A stretch of DNA of 64,000 nt from Clostridium sp. CAG:768 (GTDB taxonomy: Bacteria; Cyanobacteriota; Vampirovibrionia; Gastranaerophilales; Gastranaerophilaceae): positions 89,614 through 153,613 of the forward strand of contig FR899628.1 in NCBI GenBank assembly GCA_000437435.1. The letters are read 5' to 3'. Positions 35,750-46,207 of this stretch are shown one piece after another; the stretch's first letter is position 1; each line of letters starts with the position of its first letter. The notes under the pieces were generated by a model. That model made no database searches. It saw nothing but the letters and a program-made list of their open reading frames with translations, and was not told the origin of the DNA. Made by a program: the position numbers and the translations under genes.

Positions 35750-37597
35750 CTACCGCTCGTGCCTCTGCTCGGCTTGATATATCTCCTCTATATTATGAGT
35801 TACCCCTCCCAAACTTGTCGGATATATGTTTTTGAACTTATTTCTCAAAGCCACAATTCTGATTGGTGAATAAATATAAATTAGAGGCTTTTCATCATAT
35901 ACAATTTTCTGATATTCATCATAGTATTTTTTTCTATCTTCAAATTTAGTAGCTAAAGCACCTTGCGTGTATAAATAATCCAATCGTTTTTCAAAATCAT
36001 AACGAGAGCTATTCAAATCTTTTTCTAATCTTTGATTAAAGATATGCAAAGTTCCATCAGATAACCAAACGTTTTTTCCGCCATTAGGTTCAAGAGGAGA
36101 ACCGGTAAATCCCATTATTACCATATCCCAATCCAAGGTAGCCATAAGTTTATTTACAAGAGAATTGAATTCAATAGGTTTAAAATTAACTTTCATACCC
36201 AAATCTTCAAGATCTTGTTTTACCATAACACCAATAGCTTCTCTTTCGGTATTTCCTGCATTTGTATATAAATCGAATTCAACATGATTTCCGAATTTAT
36301 CTATCAAATGTCCTGCCCTATCCCAGCCAAATCCTGATTTTTTCAATAACTCTTTTGCTTTTTCAATATCTCTATCATGACCTTTTATATCTTTATTTAA
36401 AAATATTGAATTCAATGTTTCCGGCGTAAATAAAGGTTCTGCAAGTCCATTTGCAATATTAAACACCATATTTTTTCTGTCAATTGCATAATCTACAGCT
36501 TGACGGAAATTTTTATCTTGGAACCAAAGTTGCTTTTTAGGATCAACATAATATTTCCCTTTATCATTTTTACGGTTATTCATATTCATTGCAACATACA
36601 TAGTTCCTGTATCTGGTCCTATGTTATATACCGTAAAATCAGAATGTTTTTCCATTTCTTTAAAACGAGCCACATTTGCCCCTTGAAGGCTTATTTCATC
36701 TAATTCCCCGCCTTCAAATTTTAACACCTGATTGTTTATATCACCTACTATTAAATATACAATTTTATCTAAATATGGAAGTTTTTTATCATTTTTATTT
36801 ATTACGTAATAATCAGGATTTCGTTCAAACACAACCCTTTGAGCTGGTACATATTCTTTAAGTCTAAATGCTCCAGATGTTACAAAATCCTTCGGTGGCG
36901 TATTTGTAGAAAGGAAACCGTCAAAATATGCTTTTCCTTTTTTTACAGCAGGTTCAAAAATATGCTTAGGCGCAATAGGAGAAGATAACATTCTCAAAAA
37001 CGGAGCAAAAGGTTCAGGTGTTACAAATTTAACCGTATAATCATCAATTTTTTCTACAGTAGGCAATTTACCATCAATCACAATAGAATCTCTTATTGAT
37101 GTATTTCCAAACCCGTCTAAAATTATATTTTGCCAAGTGAATACAACATCATCTGCAGTAATAGGTTTACCATCAGACCATTTTATACCATGTCGTAAAT
37201 TTACGATATATTCTTTACCATTCACCGTAAAAGATTTCGCAAGTTTCGGGATTGTATCTCCTGTCACAGGATCAGTAGTCACAAGACCATCATACATTAT
37301 CTCAGACATTTGGGATGATATGTTATCCTTTGAATTAAAAGGATTAAAAGTCTTTGGGCCTTCTCCAATTGTCGAAGATACAAAAGTTCCGCCAAATTTT
37401 CCAACAGGTGCCTGTGATTGTAAATAGTCAACACCATCTATAGTAACATTCTGTTCTACAGGATAACTTTCTTCTTGAAATTCCGTTTTAGGTCTCAATA
37501 CAGGCTTTTGAGTTTCATCAACATCAGCTCTTATACAAGCCTTGCCAAGCCCTAATACAATTAACAATACTAAGATAACATAAATAACCCGTTTCAT
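35750..37597 (-). CDS. Peptide ABC transporter substrate-binding protein (OppA/SBP_bac_5 family)
   Basis: The 615-residue protein has an N-terminal hydrophobic segment (VIYVILVLLIVLGLGKAC) and a family 5 solute-binding domain: GPKTFNPFNSKDN, IMYDGLVTTDPVTGDTIPKLAKS, IKWSDGKPITADDVVFTW and the later RQAVDYAIDRKNMV. Cys21 could be lipidated, but the preceding residues (G-K-A) do not make a good lipobox. It is first in the permease operon. The C-terminus (YQAEQRHER) runs into the GC-richer patch, so the true end could once have been different. Confidence 0.9.
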   Translation of the reverse strand: MKRVIYVILVLLIVLGLGKACIRADVDETQKPVLRPKTEFQEESYPVEQNVTIDGVDYLQSQAPVGKFGGTFVSSTIGEGPKTFNPFNSKDNISSQMSEIMYDGLVTTDPVTGDTIPKLAKSFTVNGKEYIVNLRHGIKWSDGKPITADDVVFTWQNIILDGFGNTSIRDSIVIDGKLPTVEKIDDYTVKFVTPEPFAPFLRMLSSPIAPKHIFEPAVKKGKAYFDGFLSTNTPPKDFVTSGAFRLKEYVPAQRVVFERNPDYYVINKNDKKLPYLDKIVYLIVGDINNQVLKFEGGELDEISLQGANVARFKEMEKHSDFTVYNIGPDTGTMYVAMNMNNRKNDKGKYYVDPKKQLWFQDKNFRQAVDYAIDRKNMVFNIANGLAEPLFTPETLNSIFLNKDIKGHDRDIEKAKELLKKSGFGWDRAGHLIDKFGNHVEFDLYTNAGNTEREAIGVMVKQDLEDLGMKVNFKPIEFNSLVNKLMATLDWDMVIMGFTGSPLEPNGGKNVWLSDGTLHIFNQRLEKDLNSSRYDFEKRLDYLYTQGALATKFEDRKKYYDEYQKIVYDEKPLIYIYSPIRIVALRNKFKNIYPTSLGGVTHNIEEIYQAEQRHER

Positions 37598-37658
37598 AGT
37601 TTTAGGATAACATAAATATAAATTTTGTTTATAGCCGTAGAAGGTAAAATAAAATTAT

Positions 37659-38410
37659 TTACCAAGGATAATCATCTTTAATTTTCCATCCATCTTTTTG
37701 GATTAAAAGTCCACAAGCATAACCTGCACCTGTATAATCTTTTTTACAAGTTGCACAACCTGATGTTAAGATTTTCTCCCTAGTAAGTCGAGTATGAATT
37801 TCCCCACTTCCACACTGTTCATGTATGCCTAAAGTTACTTTCCCAGTTTCTGACTGCAAATAAGGATAAATCCCCATAAAAAAGACATCTCTACCAGCTC
37901 TATTAGGCCTGCTAGGGCCATTTATATCAACGATTATCCAAGCACTAGTTTTTCGCAAATTAACTCCTGAATAAGGAGATGAGTAAACAGTAATATATAC
38001 ACCATTAGGCAACATGTATCTAGGCACAGCATACATATTTGAGCCAGAATTATCAATAGTACCATCCAACTTCTTCCAAAATGAAACTCTTCCTGTCTTT
38101 TTTGCGACTCCTTTTAAATAAGGCTTCAAATATTGAGAAAAAAACCTATCCCCTGATACATCTGAAGAATAATCCCAATATAGAATATTTCCATTATCAT
38201 TCTCTGAAGCTATTACAGCTTGATTTATCATAGAATATGATTCTTTTAAACGTTCAACCGTAACCTTTTTTTCATAACTATTTACTAAACTTGGCATAGT
38301 TAAAGCTACAACAACACCAATTACTCCTAATGTGATTAGAATTTCTGCTAGCGAAAATGCAGGGAATAAGCCTAAATAACGCCCCCCCCCCGATTTCCAA
38401 ATCTTTTCAT
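37659..38410 (-). CDS. Type IV pilin-like protein; poly-G tract puts start out of frame (OFF as assembled)
   Basis: The pilin frame encodes AFSLAEILITLGVIGVV, the class III signal and hydrophobic helix of type IV pilins/pseudopilins, and ends with CGLLIQKDGWKIKDDYPW. The only start with a good ribosome site (GAAAGGAGC) is the ATG at 38410. With the ten G present (38382-38391) it reads MKRFGNRGGGVI then stops at TAG. Eleven or eight G would join it to the pilin frame: MKRFGNRGGGRYLGLFPA, then FSLAE, 250 residues, cleavage before Phe. As assembled, the pilin frame has no start before MPSLV (38297), which lacks the signal. The protein would be an exported, membrane-anchored pilin subunit. Confidence 0.75.
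38382..38391 (-). repeat. Poly-G(10) tract in pilin-like gene 1
   Basis: Ten consecutive C on the plus strand (G on the coding strand), seven codons after the start codon in a strongly AT-rich genome. Flanks are TCG10C as in the three other pilin-like genes. A change of one base switches the reading frame. Confidence 0.95.
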
Positions 38411-38430
38411 ACTTTTGCTCCTTTCTAAAA

Positions 38431-38467
38431 AACGTTTATAATATTTCTATTATAAACGTTTTTTTTT
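38431..38467. terminator. Perfect 13-bp inverted repeat between pilin-like genes 2 and 1
   Basis: AACGTTTATAATA and TATTATAAACGTT flank a 4-base loop, with T-runs on both outer sides. It probably terminates the upstream pilin-like gene; the arm also contains TATAAT-like sequence 20-30 bases before the next start, so it could carry the promoter. Confidence 0.65.
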
Positions 38468-38485
38468 ATTTTTCAAGATTTTATA

Positions 38486-39276
38486 TTAATAATTCATTTC
38501 CCAATTATCATTCAATATTTTACCAAAACACCCCCACCAATTTTCACTATCAGCAATACAATGTTGTTCAAACATTTCTTCCCTTAAATCTGAAGACAAT
38601 GGTGCTTCTGGAATATTACATTCTGGGTTACTATCATCAATAACGCCATTATTATAAAGCATTACCGCAAAAGCATCTCTACCTACAATATTAGGACCTT
38701 GTTTCCCATTTATATCTATATATATTAATATTTTACCATCTCCATTTACAGTAAAATGGAGAACAGCACCACTTGCTAATACATACTTTTTACGGTTTGT
38801 ATTGTTGAATATATCAATTGAAGTACCTGTAATTCTTTTATAATCCCCAATAGCATAACAAGAAGAAGGTGAAGTAGTACAATCCTGAACTATTTTAAAA
38901 TAATTTTTCATCCAGTAATCTATTGAATTATCATTAATAAGTCCAGCTTCTCTAAGATTTAATGCATTTTTATCATTCATATACATAACAGCTGCTTGTT
39001 GAATCTCATTATAAACTTTATGCAACTGCGTTACATAAGATTTCCTTTGATAATTCTGCATCAATGTTGGAACAGTCATAGCGGAAACTACACCAATTAT
39101 CCCTAATGTTACCAATACCTCTGCTAAAGTAAAACCTCTTTTCATTTCTAACCACATTTTATAATTCTGATAATTTATATCACTATTATAACAGATTGCA
39201 TTATTTTTACAACTCCCACAGACACGGTTGAAGAGCTTTAAAATGCCCCCCCCCCGACATTGCTAAATCTTTTCAT
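38486..39276 (-). CDS. Type IV pilin-like protein; poly-G tract puts start out of frame (OFF as assembled)
   Basis: The pilin part begins MKRGFTLAEVLVTLGIIGVV with cleavage between Gly and Phe. The strong ribosome site (AAGAAAGGAGC) serves the ATG at 39276, which reads MKRFSNVGGGAF and stops. With eleven G the frame is open for 39 codons through a Cys/Asn-rich leader straight into the pilin, giving 263 residues. Internal ATGs (39157, 39145) in the pilin frame lack a ribosome site but could allow low basal expression. The C-terminal half has several Cys and ends in NDNWEMNY, a weaker match to the NxW/DGW ending of its paralogues. Confidence 0.72.
39246..39255 (-). repeat. Poly-G(10) tract in pilin-like gene 2
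   Basis: Ten C on the plus strand in the same context (GTCG10C) soon after ATGAAAAGATTT. The phase relative to the pilin frame is identical to the other three loci. Confidence 0.95.
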
Positions 39277-39341
39277 TCTTTTGCTCCTTTCTTAATCATT
39301 ACTTTATTATTATAACATTTTGATTATATCATTTCAACCAA

Positions 39342-39376
39342 AAATTAATTTTTCCTTAAGGAAATTAATTTTTTCA
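39342..39376. promoter_or_regulatory. Palindrome upstream of groES
   Basis: TTTCCTTAAGGAAA is a perfect palindrome flanked by ATTAATT on both sides, 20-50 bases before a TATAAT (39394-39399) that fits the groESL promoter. No CIRCE element (TTAGCACTC/GAGTGCTAA) is present, so this may be the operator of a different heat-shock control. Confidence 0.45.
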
Positions 39377-39436
39377 AAAATTCGTTATATAAATATAATT
39401 GTAAAAATGTTTAGTAGAAGAAAGGGGATTATAATT

Positions 39437-39721
39437 ATGTTAAAACCATTAGGCGACAGAATTGTTATTAAAGTTATCGAAGATACTGAACAAACTTCAG
39501 GCGGAATTTTTATTCCAGACAGCGCTAAAGAAAAACCTCAAAAAGGAGAAGTTATTGCAGTAGGTCTTGGTAAACTTAATGAAAAAGGCGAAAGAGAACC
39601 TATGGATGTAAAAGTTGGAGACACTGTTCTTTATGCTAAATATGCAGGCACTGATATTAAAATGGACGGTGTTGAATATAAAATTTTATCAATCAAAGAT
39701 GCATTAGCAATTATTGAATAA
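39437..39721 (+). CDS. groES: Co-chaperonin GroES
   Basis: The 94-residue protein begins [12 protein letters not shown] and contains the mobile loop ([21 protein letters not shown]) that binds GroEL. The frame is open to 39320, but the ATG at 39437 has AAAGGGGA upstream and gives the normal length. It caps the GroEL ring during protein folding. groEL follows after 21 bases. Confidence 0.97.
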   Translation: MLKPLGDRIVIKVIEDTEQTSGGIFIPDSAKEKPQKGEVIAVGLGKLNEKGEREPMDVKVGDTVLYAKYAGTDIKMDGVEYKILSIKDALAIIE

Positions 39722-39739
39722 TTTTTATAGGAGAAATAG

Positions 39740-41386
<1,647 letters not shown>

Positions 41387-41408
41387 TTCCAAACAATCAA
41401 ACAAACTA

Positions 41409-41445
41409 AAAAATAGGCTTGTTAATAAAACAAGCCTATTTTTTT
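41409..41445. terminator. Bidirectional terminator after groEL
   Basis: AAATAGGCTTGTT and AACAAGCCTATTT form a 13-bp stem with an AATAA loop and T/A runs on both sides, serving groESL and the convergent cysK. Confidence 0.9.
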
Positions 41446-42364
41446 AACTAAATAAAACACTTGATAAATAACGTTCACCAGTATCTGGTAAAATTGTAAC
41501 GATTAATTTGCCATCATTATCACGCATTTTAGCAAATTCTAGTGCAGCATACATAGCAGCGCCAGAAGAAATTCCACAGAGAATACCTTCATCTGTTGCT
41601 AATTTTCTTGCAGTATCAACAGCATCGATATCACCTACAGGATAAATTACATCTACAACATCTCTATTAAAATTCCTTGGAACAAAATTTGCACCAATAC
41701 CTTGAATAGCATGAGATCCTGCAGGTTTTCCAGATAATACTTGTGACCTGAATGGTTCTATCGCAACAATTTTTATATCAGGATTTTTTTCTTTTAATCT
41801 TTTGCCAATACCTGAAATTGTACCACCTGTTCCAACACCGGCAATTACAATATCGACTTTTCCATCTGTATCATTCCAAATTTCTTCAGCTGTAGTTGTT
41901 TCATGAATTTCAGGATTAGATGGATTATTAAATTGCATAGGAATAAAAGAATCAGGAATTTGCTCTCTTAACTCCATAGCCTTGTCAATAGAGCCTTTCA
42001 TACCTTTTTCACCATCTGTTAATACAATTTCAGCACCAAATGCTTGCAATAGTTTTCGTCTTTCTATGCTCATTGTCTCAGGCATTGTCAAAATCATTTT
42101 ATAACCTTTTACAGCACATACCATTGCAAGCCCAATACCTGTATTTCCACTTGTCGGTTCTATAATTACTGCACCAGGGGTTAACAAACCTCTTTTTTCA
42201 GCATCTTCAATCATACTCAAAGCAGTCCTATCTTTAATAGAACCAGCCGGATTAAAACTTTCCAACTTCGCAACTACGTTTGCACATCCATCTTGATTTA
42301 AACGGTTTATTTTCACTAAAGGTGTATTACCAATTAATCCTAAAACATTTTCAGCTATTTTCAT
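41444..42364 (-). CDS. cysK: Cysteine synthase A
   Basis: The 306-residue PLP enzyme makes cysteine from O-acetylserine and sulfide. The catalytic Lys44 in NPAGSIKDR, PTSGNTGIGLA (substrate loop) and GVGTGGTISGIGK (PLP phosphate site) are all intact, and length is normal. It is single-gene and convergent with groESL. Confidence 0.95.
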   Translation of the reverse strand: MKIAENVLGLIGNTPLVKINRLNQDGCANVVAKLESFNPAGSIKDRTALSMIEDAEKRGLLTPGAVIIEPTSGNTGIGLAMVCAVKGYKMILTMPETMSIERRKLLQAFGAEIVLTDGEKGMKGSIDKAMELREQIPDSFIPMQFNNPSNPEIHETTTAEEIWNDTDGKVDIVIAGVGTGGTISGIGKRLKEKNPDIKIVAIEPFRSQVLSGKPAGSHAIQGIGANFVPRNFNRDVVDVIYPVGDIDAVDTARKLATDEGILCGISSGAAMYAALEFAKMRDNDGKLIVTILPDTGERYLSSVLFS

Positions 42365-42450
42365 TAAATATCCTCTTTTTTACAATTATAAAAGGGGCGA
42401 TAAAAAAATCAACCCCTTATATAGATTATATAAAATAAAGATTATGACAA

Positions 42451-43047
42451 TTATTCTTCAACTGGAGGTTCTGGACGAGGTCCTTCTGGTCCAAATTCAG
42501 GACGAGGTCCGCCCATATGAGGATGTCCGCCTTTTTTATGTTGTTTTTCGAAGTTTTTACGACCTTCTTCTTTCATTTTTTTCAATTCTTTTAATTGTTT
42601 TTTAGTCAAAATTGCTTCGAAATCTTTCATATTTTGCATACGCAATTCATGAGCTGCACGTTTCAAAGCTCTGATTTCTTTTTGTAATTCAGCTATTTTT
42701 TCTTGTTGCATTTCAACAGCCATTCTAGAACGTTTTACAGCTTCAATTTCTTGACGTTTTTCTTTCATTTTTTCCATAATAGGTTTCATTTGCTCATGAG
42801 CTTTTTGACGAAGTTCTTTAGCTTGAGCTTTTTGTTCATCAGTTAACTTCAAACGTTTTTCAAAAGCATCTTGACGTTTTTTGAATTCTGGATTTCTTGG
42901 AGGTTTTTTTACCTCAGGAGATGCCGGAGCCGCAACTGTAGCTTGAGTATCCTTTGTAGTTGCAGGTGCTGTTGTTTCTGCTGCGAAACACATTGCTGAA
43001 CTTGCAAAAACTAATACACTTGCCATAATTAAACTTTTTTTCAACAT
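42451..43047 (-). CDS. Periplasmic Spy/CpxP-like (LTxxQ) protein
   Basis: The 198-residue protein has a signal peptide (LIMASVLVFASSAMCFA) and an Ala/Pro/Thr-rich linker. A charged helical domain with LTDEQKAQAKELRQ follows, matching the LTxxQ motif of Spy/CpxP/ZraP proteins, and the tail is Gly/Pro/His-rich. Such proteins are periplasmic chaperones or metal/misfolding sensors. It follows the ECF sigma gene by 18 bases and its anti-sigma gene, so it may be both target and sensor of that system. Confidence 0.8.
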   Translation of the reverse strand: MLKKSLIMASVLVFASSAMCFAAETTAPATTKDTQATVAAPASPEVKKPPRNPEFKKRQDAFEKRLKLTDEQKAQAKELRQKAHEQMKPIMEKMKEKRQEIEAVKRSRMAVEMQQEKIAELQKEIRALKRAAHELRMQNMKDFEAILTKKQLKELKKMKEEGRKNFEKQHKKGGHPHMGGPRPEFGPEGPRPEPPVEE

Positions 43048-43065
43048 AAATTCTAATCCTTTCTT

Positions 43066-43563
43066 TTACAATAAATCTTTTAACATAACCGCTAATTCTT
43101 TTTTTGCGTTGTACAACCTTGACTTTATAGTCCCTATTGGACATTTTAGTTTATATGCAGCTTCTTCATAAGAATAACCGTATATTTCACATAACATTAC
43201 TGTTTCTTTAAATTTTGGTTTTAGAGAATTTATTGCGTTTAATATTCTCTGTTGCCTTTCGTTGTTTATTAATTTTAACTCCGGTGTTAATTTTTTATCT
43301 TTAATAGAAACTAAAACTTCATCATCTGTAGTCATAGTATCTTGATTTTTTTTATGTGCTGATTTCAAATAATCCTTTGAAACATTTTTTGCAATAGTAT
43401 TTATCCAACTTTTGAACGATCCTTTATCAGTGTATTTGTCAGCATTTTTCCAAACCTTCACATACACTTCTTGCTCTAAATCTTCATTTGTTTCTTTGGT
43501 AATCAACCTTATAATGCTTCTTACATTACTTTGGTTATTTTTTATTAGTTCTTTAAAATCCAT
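43066..43563 (-). CDS. ECF-family RNA polymerase sigma factor
   Basis: The 165-residue protein has region 2 (EDLEQEVYVKVWKNADKYTDKGSFKSWINTIAKN) and region 4 (LKPKFKETVMLCEIYGYSYEEAAYKLKCPIGTIKSRLYNAKKEL) separated by a short linker, as in group IV sigma factors. The anti-sigma gene lies three bases upstream and a CpxP-like periplasmic protein downstream, giving a compact envelope-stress operon. Confidence 0.92.
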   Translation of the reverse strand: MDFKELIKNNQSNVRSIIRLITKETNEDLEQEVYVKVWKNADKYTDKGSFKSWINTIAKNVSKDYLKSAHKKNQDTMTTDDEVLVSIKDKKLTPELKLINNERQQRILNAINSLKPKFKETVMLCEIYGYSYEEAAYKLKCPIGTIKSRLYNAKKELAVMLKDLL

Positions 43564-43566
43564 TAA

Positions 43567-43911
43567 CTATTCCACCACTAAAAAACCGTACGAATCAACA
43601 GGGAAACCATAATCCTCTGCACTTAATGTCGTACCGTATTTTATAATATCCTGAACATCTGTATTAAAATTAACAATACCTAAAGCAGTTCCACTTAATA
43701 AAATTCCGAATACTGCACAAGCCATTTTTAATTTTAAAACATTTTGACATTTAGTTTTATAATAAGGCTTTACCTCTTTCAATAAATCAGAAACCTTATC
43801 CATAATCTCTTGTTCATGCCTGCAATCTTCACATGATTCAATATGGGATTTTAATGTTTCCTCATTACCGAAAGTAAATAGTGCCTCATATTTAGTACAT
43901 TTTTCCGTCAT
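43567..43911 (-). CDS. Anti-sigma factor with zinc-binding (ZAS-type) motif and one membrane helix
   Basis: The 114-residue protein has an N-terminal zinc-binding pattern (Cys5, His23-x3-Cys27-x2-Cys30, within SHIESCEDC), a helical linker and one membrane helix (MACAVFGILLSGTALGIV, about residues 68-85). A short extracytoplasmic tail follows. This is the layout of membrane anti-sigma factors that hold ECF sigma factors until the envelope signal arrives. It is the first gene of the operon with the ECF sigma factor. Confidence 0.85.
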   Translation of the reverse strand: MTEKCTKYEALFTFGNEETLKSHIESCEDCRHEQEIMDKVSDLLKEVKPYYKTKCQNVLKLKMACAVFGILLSGTALGIVNFNTDVQDIIKYGTTLSAEDYGFPVDSYGFLVVE

Positions 43912-44053
43912 TATTTTGCCCTTTTAAAACTTATTTTATTTTCTGTTTTTTATAAAGTTTTTAAACCTTACACTTATATAACGAAACAAAAATAAAAAAG
44001 TTCATTTGTAAAAAAATTTTCTTCATAATATTATAACATATGTTACAAACACT

Positions 44054-44081
44054 AGCAAAAAAAATTTTTCACATGTTTTAT
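44054..44081 (+). promoter_or_regulatory. GCAA/TTTAT box upstream of gene 44099
   Basis: TAGCAA at 44053, an A8T5 stretch and TTTAT at 44077 (offset 23). Closely aligned with the boxes at 16346 and 62934. Confidence 0.5.
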
Positions 44082-44098
44082 GATAGCTGGAAAAAATC

Positions 44099-44653
44099 AT
44101 GGCAATAACTGATATAATAAAAAAGACTTGTAAATCACTAGGCGAAAATAATAAACCAACATATGTTGTAATGGCAATTGCAACAGTAAAAGGTATTTGT
44201 CGTCCAATGTTTACAATGATGGATAAGACGGAAAACCCCGAAACTAAAAAATATACAGCTCTTAGAGAAGGCTTAACAGAAGCAATCGCAATACCATCAT
44301 ATTGGGCTTGTGGAGAAATTGCAGGCAAATTTGCAAAAAAAGCATTCAATAGTGATCCTGCACTAGCAAACCGTGCAGAAAAAAACTTAATGTTTATTGG
44401 AGTATGTACTGCAGCATTATTTGTAATTCCCGCTCTTTGTTCTGTTGCAATAAAACCTATAATGGATAAATTGGGACTTAAATCTCCTAAAGATAAAGCA
44501 AATAGCAATCAAAAACAACCAGCTGTAATTGAAAATACACCTCTTACAAATTCAACAGTAATTTCACAACCTGCAGTAAAACTTAATACTTATCCACAAA
44601 TGAGTACTTTTGTAAATAGACCACAAGTTGGTCTAAGGGTAGGTGGCTTATGA
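44099..44653 (+). CDS. Lineage-specific membrane protein A (paralogue of next gene)
   Basis: A 184-residue protein with a membrane helix around residues 98-118 (FIGVCTAALFVIPALCSVAI) and another moderately hydrophobic region near 60-75. The first half (VKGICRPMFTMMDKTENPETKKYTALREGLTEA) is clearly related to the next protein (LKSIGRPGFILIDKDIDSDTKQYAAAKEFLYQA), suggesting tandem duplication. The C-terminal third is a Gln/Asn/Thr/Pro-rich tail. The stop overlaps the next start by four bases. Function unknown. Confidence 0.75.
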   Translation: MAITDIIKKTCKSLGENNKPTYVVMAIATVKGICRPMFTMMDKTENPETKKYTALREGLTEAIAIPSYWACGEIAGKFAKKAFNSDPALANRAEKNLMFIGVCTAALFVIPALCSVAIKPIMDKLGLKSPKDKANSNQKQPAVIENTPLTNSTVISQPAVKLNTYPQMSTFVNRPQVGLRVGGL

Positions 44654-45294
44654 TAGGAGCTATTAAAAACGTATTAACAAGTTCACAACTTGCAAGTGTT
44701 GCACAAAATACAACTCAATCTGTTGCAGCTGAAACAGTCTTAAAATCAATAGGCAGACCAGGTTTTATTCTTATTGACAAAGATATTGATTCTGACACAA
44801 AACAATATGCAGCGGCAAAAGAATTCTTATACCAAGCAACCTGCTTAGGTGTATATATGGCATTAATCGTTCCTGTATTCAAAAAAGGCGGTTTTAAATT
44901 TGCTAAAAATGTAATCTTCAAAAATACAGAAGGATTCCAACATTTTAAAGATGTTAAAGAATATATGCATTATAGAAAATTAGCAGACAATCCATCTTTA
45001 AACAACAGACTTAAAACTCTTGAAAAAGAACGTGTTACAGATAAAACTAAAATTAAAGATAAATATAATGACACTTTAATTGCAGAATTACATAAAGAAA
45101 AACCTGAAAAATTTGCATATGTAAAAGGTGCAGTAGAATTAAGCAATATCATCGGTTCTGTCTTGGGATTAGCAATACTAGCACCAAAAGTAAGCCATGC
45201 TTTTATTCACCCAGCTCTAAGATTTTTAGGTCTTGAAGAGAAAAAGGGTAAACAACAAACACAGCAACTTGCAAAACTTGATACAAAAGCTTAA
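44650..45294 (+). CDS. Lineage-specific membrane protein B (paralogue of preceding gene)
   Basis: A 214-residue protein that starts inside the stop of gene A (ATGA). Two hydrophobic segments (about residues 65-82 and 160-178) flank a charged helical stretch. The [GR]RP-F-[LM]-DK...TK-Y-A---E pattern near residues 34-65 is shared with protein A. The C-terminus is Lys/Gln-rich. No known family or catalytic residues; probably acts in the membrane together with protein A. Confidence 0.75.
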   Translation: MIGAIKNVLTSSQLASVAQNTTQSVAAETVLKSIGRPGFILIDKDIDSDTKQYAAAKEFLYQATCLGVYMALIVPVFKKGGFKFAKNVIFKNTEGFQHFKDVKEYMHYRKLADNPSLNNRLKTLEKERVTDKTKIKDKYNDTLIAELHKEKPEKFAYVKGAVELSNIIGSVLGLAILAPKVSHAFIHPALRFLGLEEKKGKQQTQQLAKLDTKA

Positions 45295-45306
45295 ATTATC
45301 TTTAAT

Positions 45307-46181
45307 TTACCAAGGATAGTCGGCCTTAATTTCCCAGCCATCATATTGGATTAATGCACCGCAATAAAATCCAGCATCATTAGGAGAATTCTTATTACAA
45401 CCTCTTCTCGTATTGGCCATTAGGGTTTCTCTAGAAGAACCACTACCTGCCATATTTAATTTTTTAGTAGCTGATGTTAACATAAATGTAAAAATATCAC
45501 GACCATATATATTTGGCTTAGAATTTCCATTAATATCCACATGGATATACAAATACTGATAAACTCCAGATCCACTAACATCCATAGCAAATGCAATGAT
45601 AGTTCCATCTTTTAATGTAATTATATAATATGGTTGCCTTCCCCAAGACACTAATCTTTTTCTATTTAATTCATATCTATCTATATTTCTTTGTTGTGAA
45701 CAATTTAAGCCACAATTTTCAACAACATCCAAATATGGTAAAAAATATCTATTTAATAAATCTGTTAAAATTTCTTTGTAACTACCATTCGGATCAGAAG
45801 AATCCATTTGCCCTATATTATTCAAATTCCATTCATCAATAGTGCCATTTTCTGCTTGAGAAGAAACTAATGCCTGACTAATAACAGAATAAGATTTTTT
45901 TAATTGAACAATCGTCTGTTTCTTTTGATAATTTGTAATTAACGAAGGCATTGTCATTGCAGCAACTACACCAATTATCCCTAAAGTTATTAATACCTCT
46001 GCTAATGTAAATCCCAAACGTGCCACTTGACCAGACACGATTTTTTTTAATACCCCTCGAAAGCCTTGTGTAACAAGCTCTAAATTGCCCCCCCCCCGAC
46101 AAGCGCATTAGTAGACAAATCTACACAATTATCTGCAAATTTGCAAGATTTTTGTGTCTGATCTGCTTGAAATCTTTTCAT
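45307..46181 (-). CDS. Type IV pilin-like protein; poly-G tract puts start out of frame (OFF as assembled)
   Basis: The pilin frame gives RLGFTLAEVLITLGIIGVV (cleavage Gly|Phe) and ends CGALIQYDGWEIKADYPW. The ATG at 46181 has the strong GAAAGGAGC site and reads 28 codons (MKRFQADQTQKSCKFADNC...) before ten G, then Ala-Ile-stop. With eleven G the frame continues through about 22 further residues into the pilin, giving 291 residues and an unusually long leader of about 53 residues. A GTG at 46038 could start the pilin frame without the tract but has no clear ribosome site. Confidence 0.75.
46088..46097 (-). repeat. Poly-G(10) tract in pilin-like gene 3
   Basis: Ten C on the plus strand, context GTCG10C, 28 codons after the start rather than seven as in genes 1, 2 and 4. 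The frame offset to the pilin is nevertheless the same. Confidence 0.95.
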
Positions 46182-46207
46182 TACTAGCTCCTTTCTTTTT
46201 TAATATT

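Noticed and set aside
39301..39436. CIRCE element upstream of groES
   Set aside because: The TTAGCACTC-N9-GAGTGCTAA pattern is absent; only the different TTTCCTTAAGGAAA palindrome is found.
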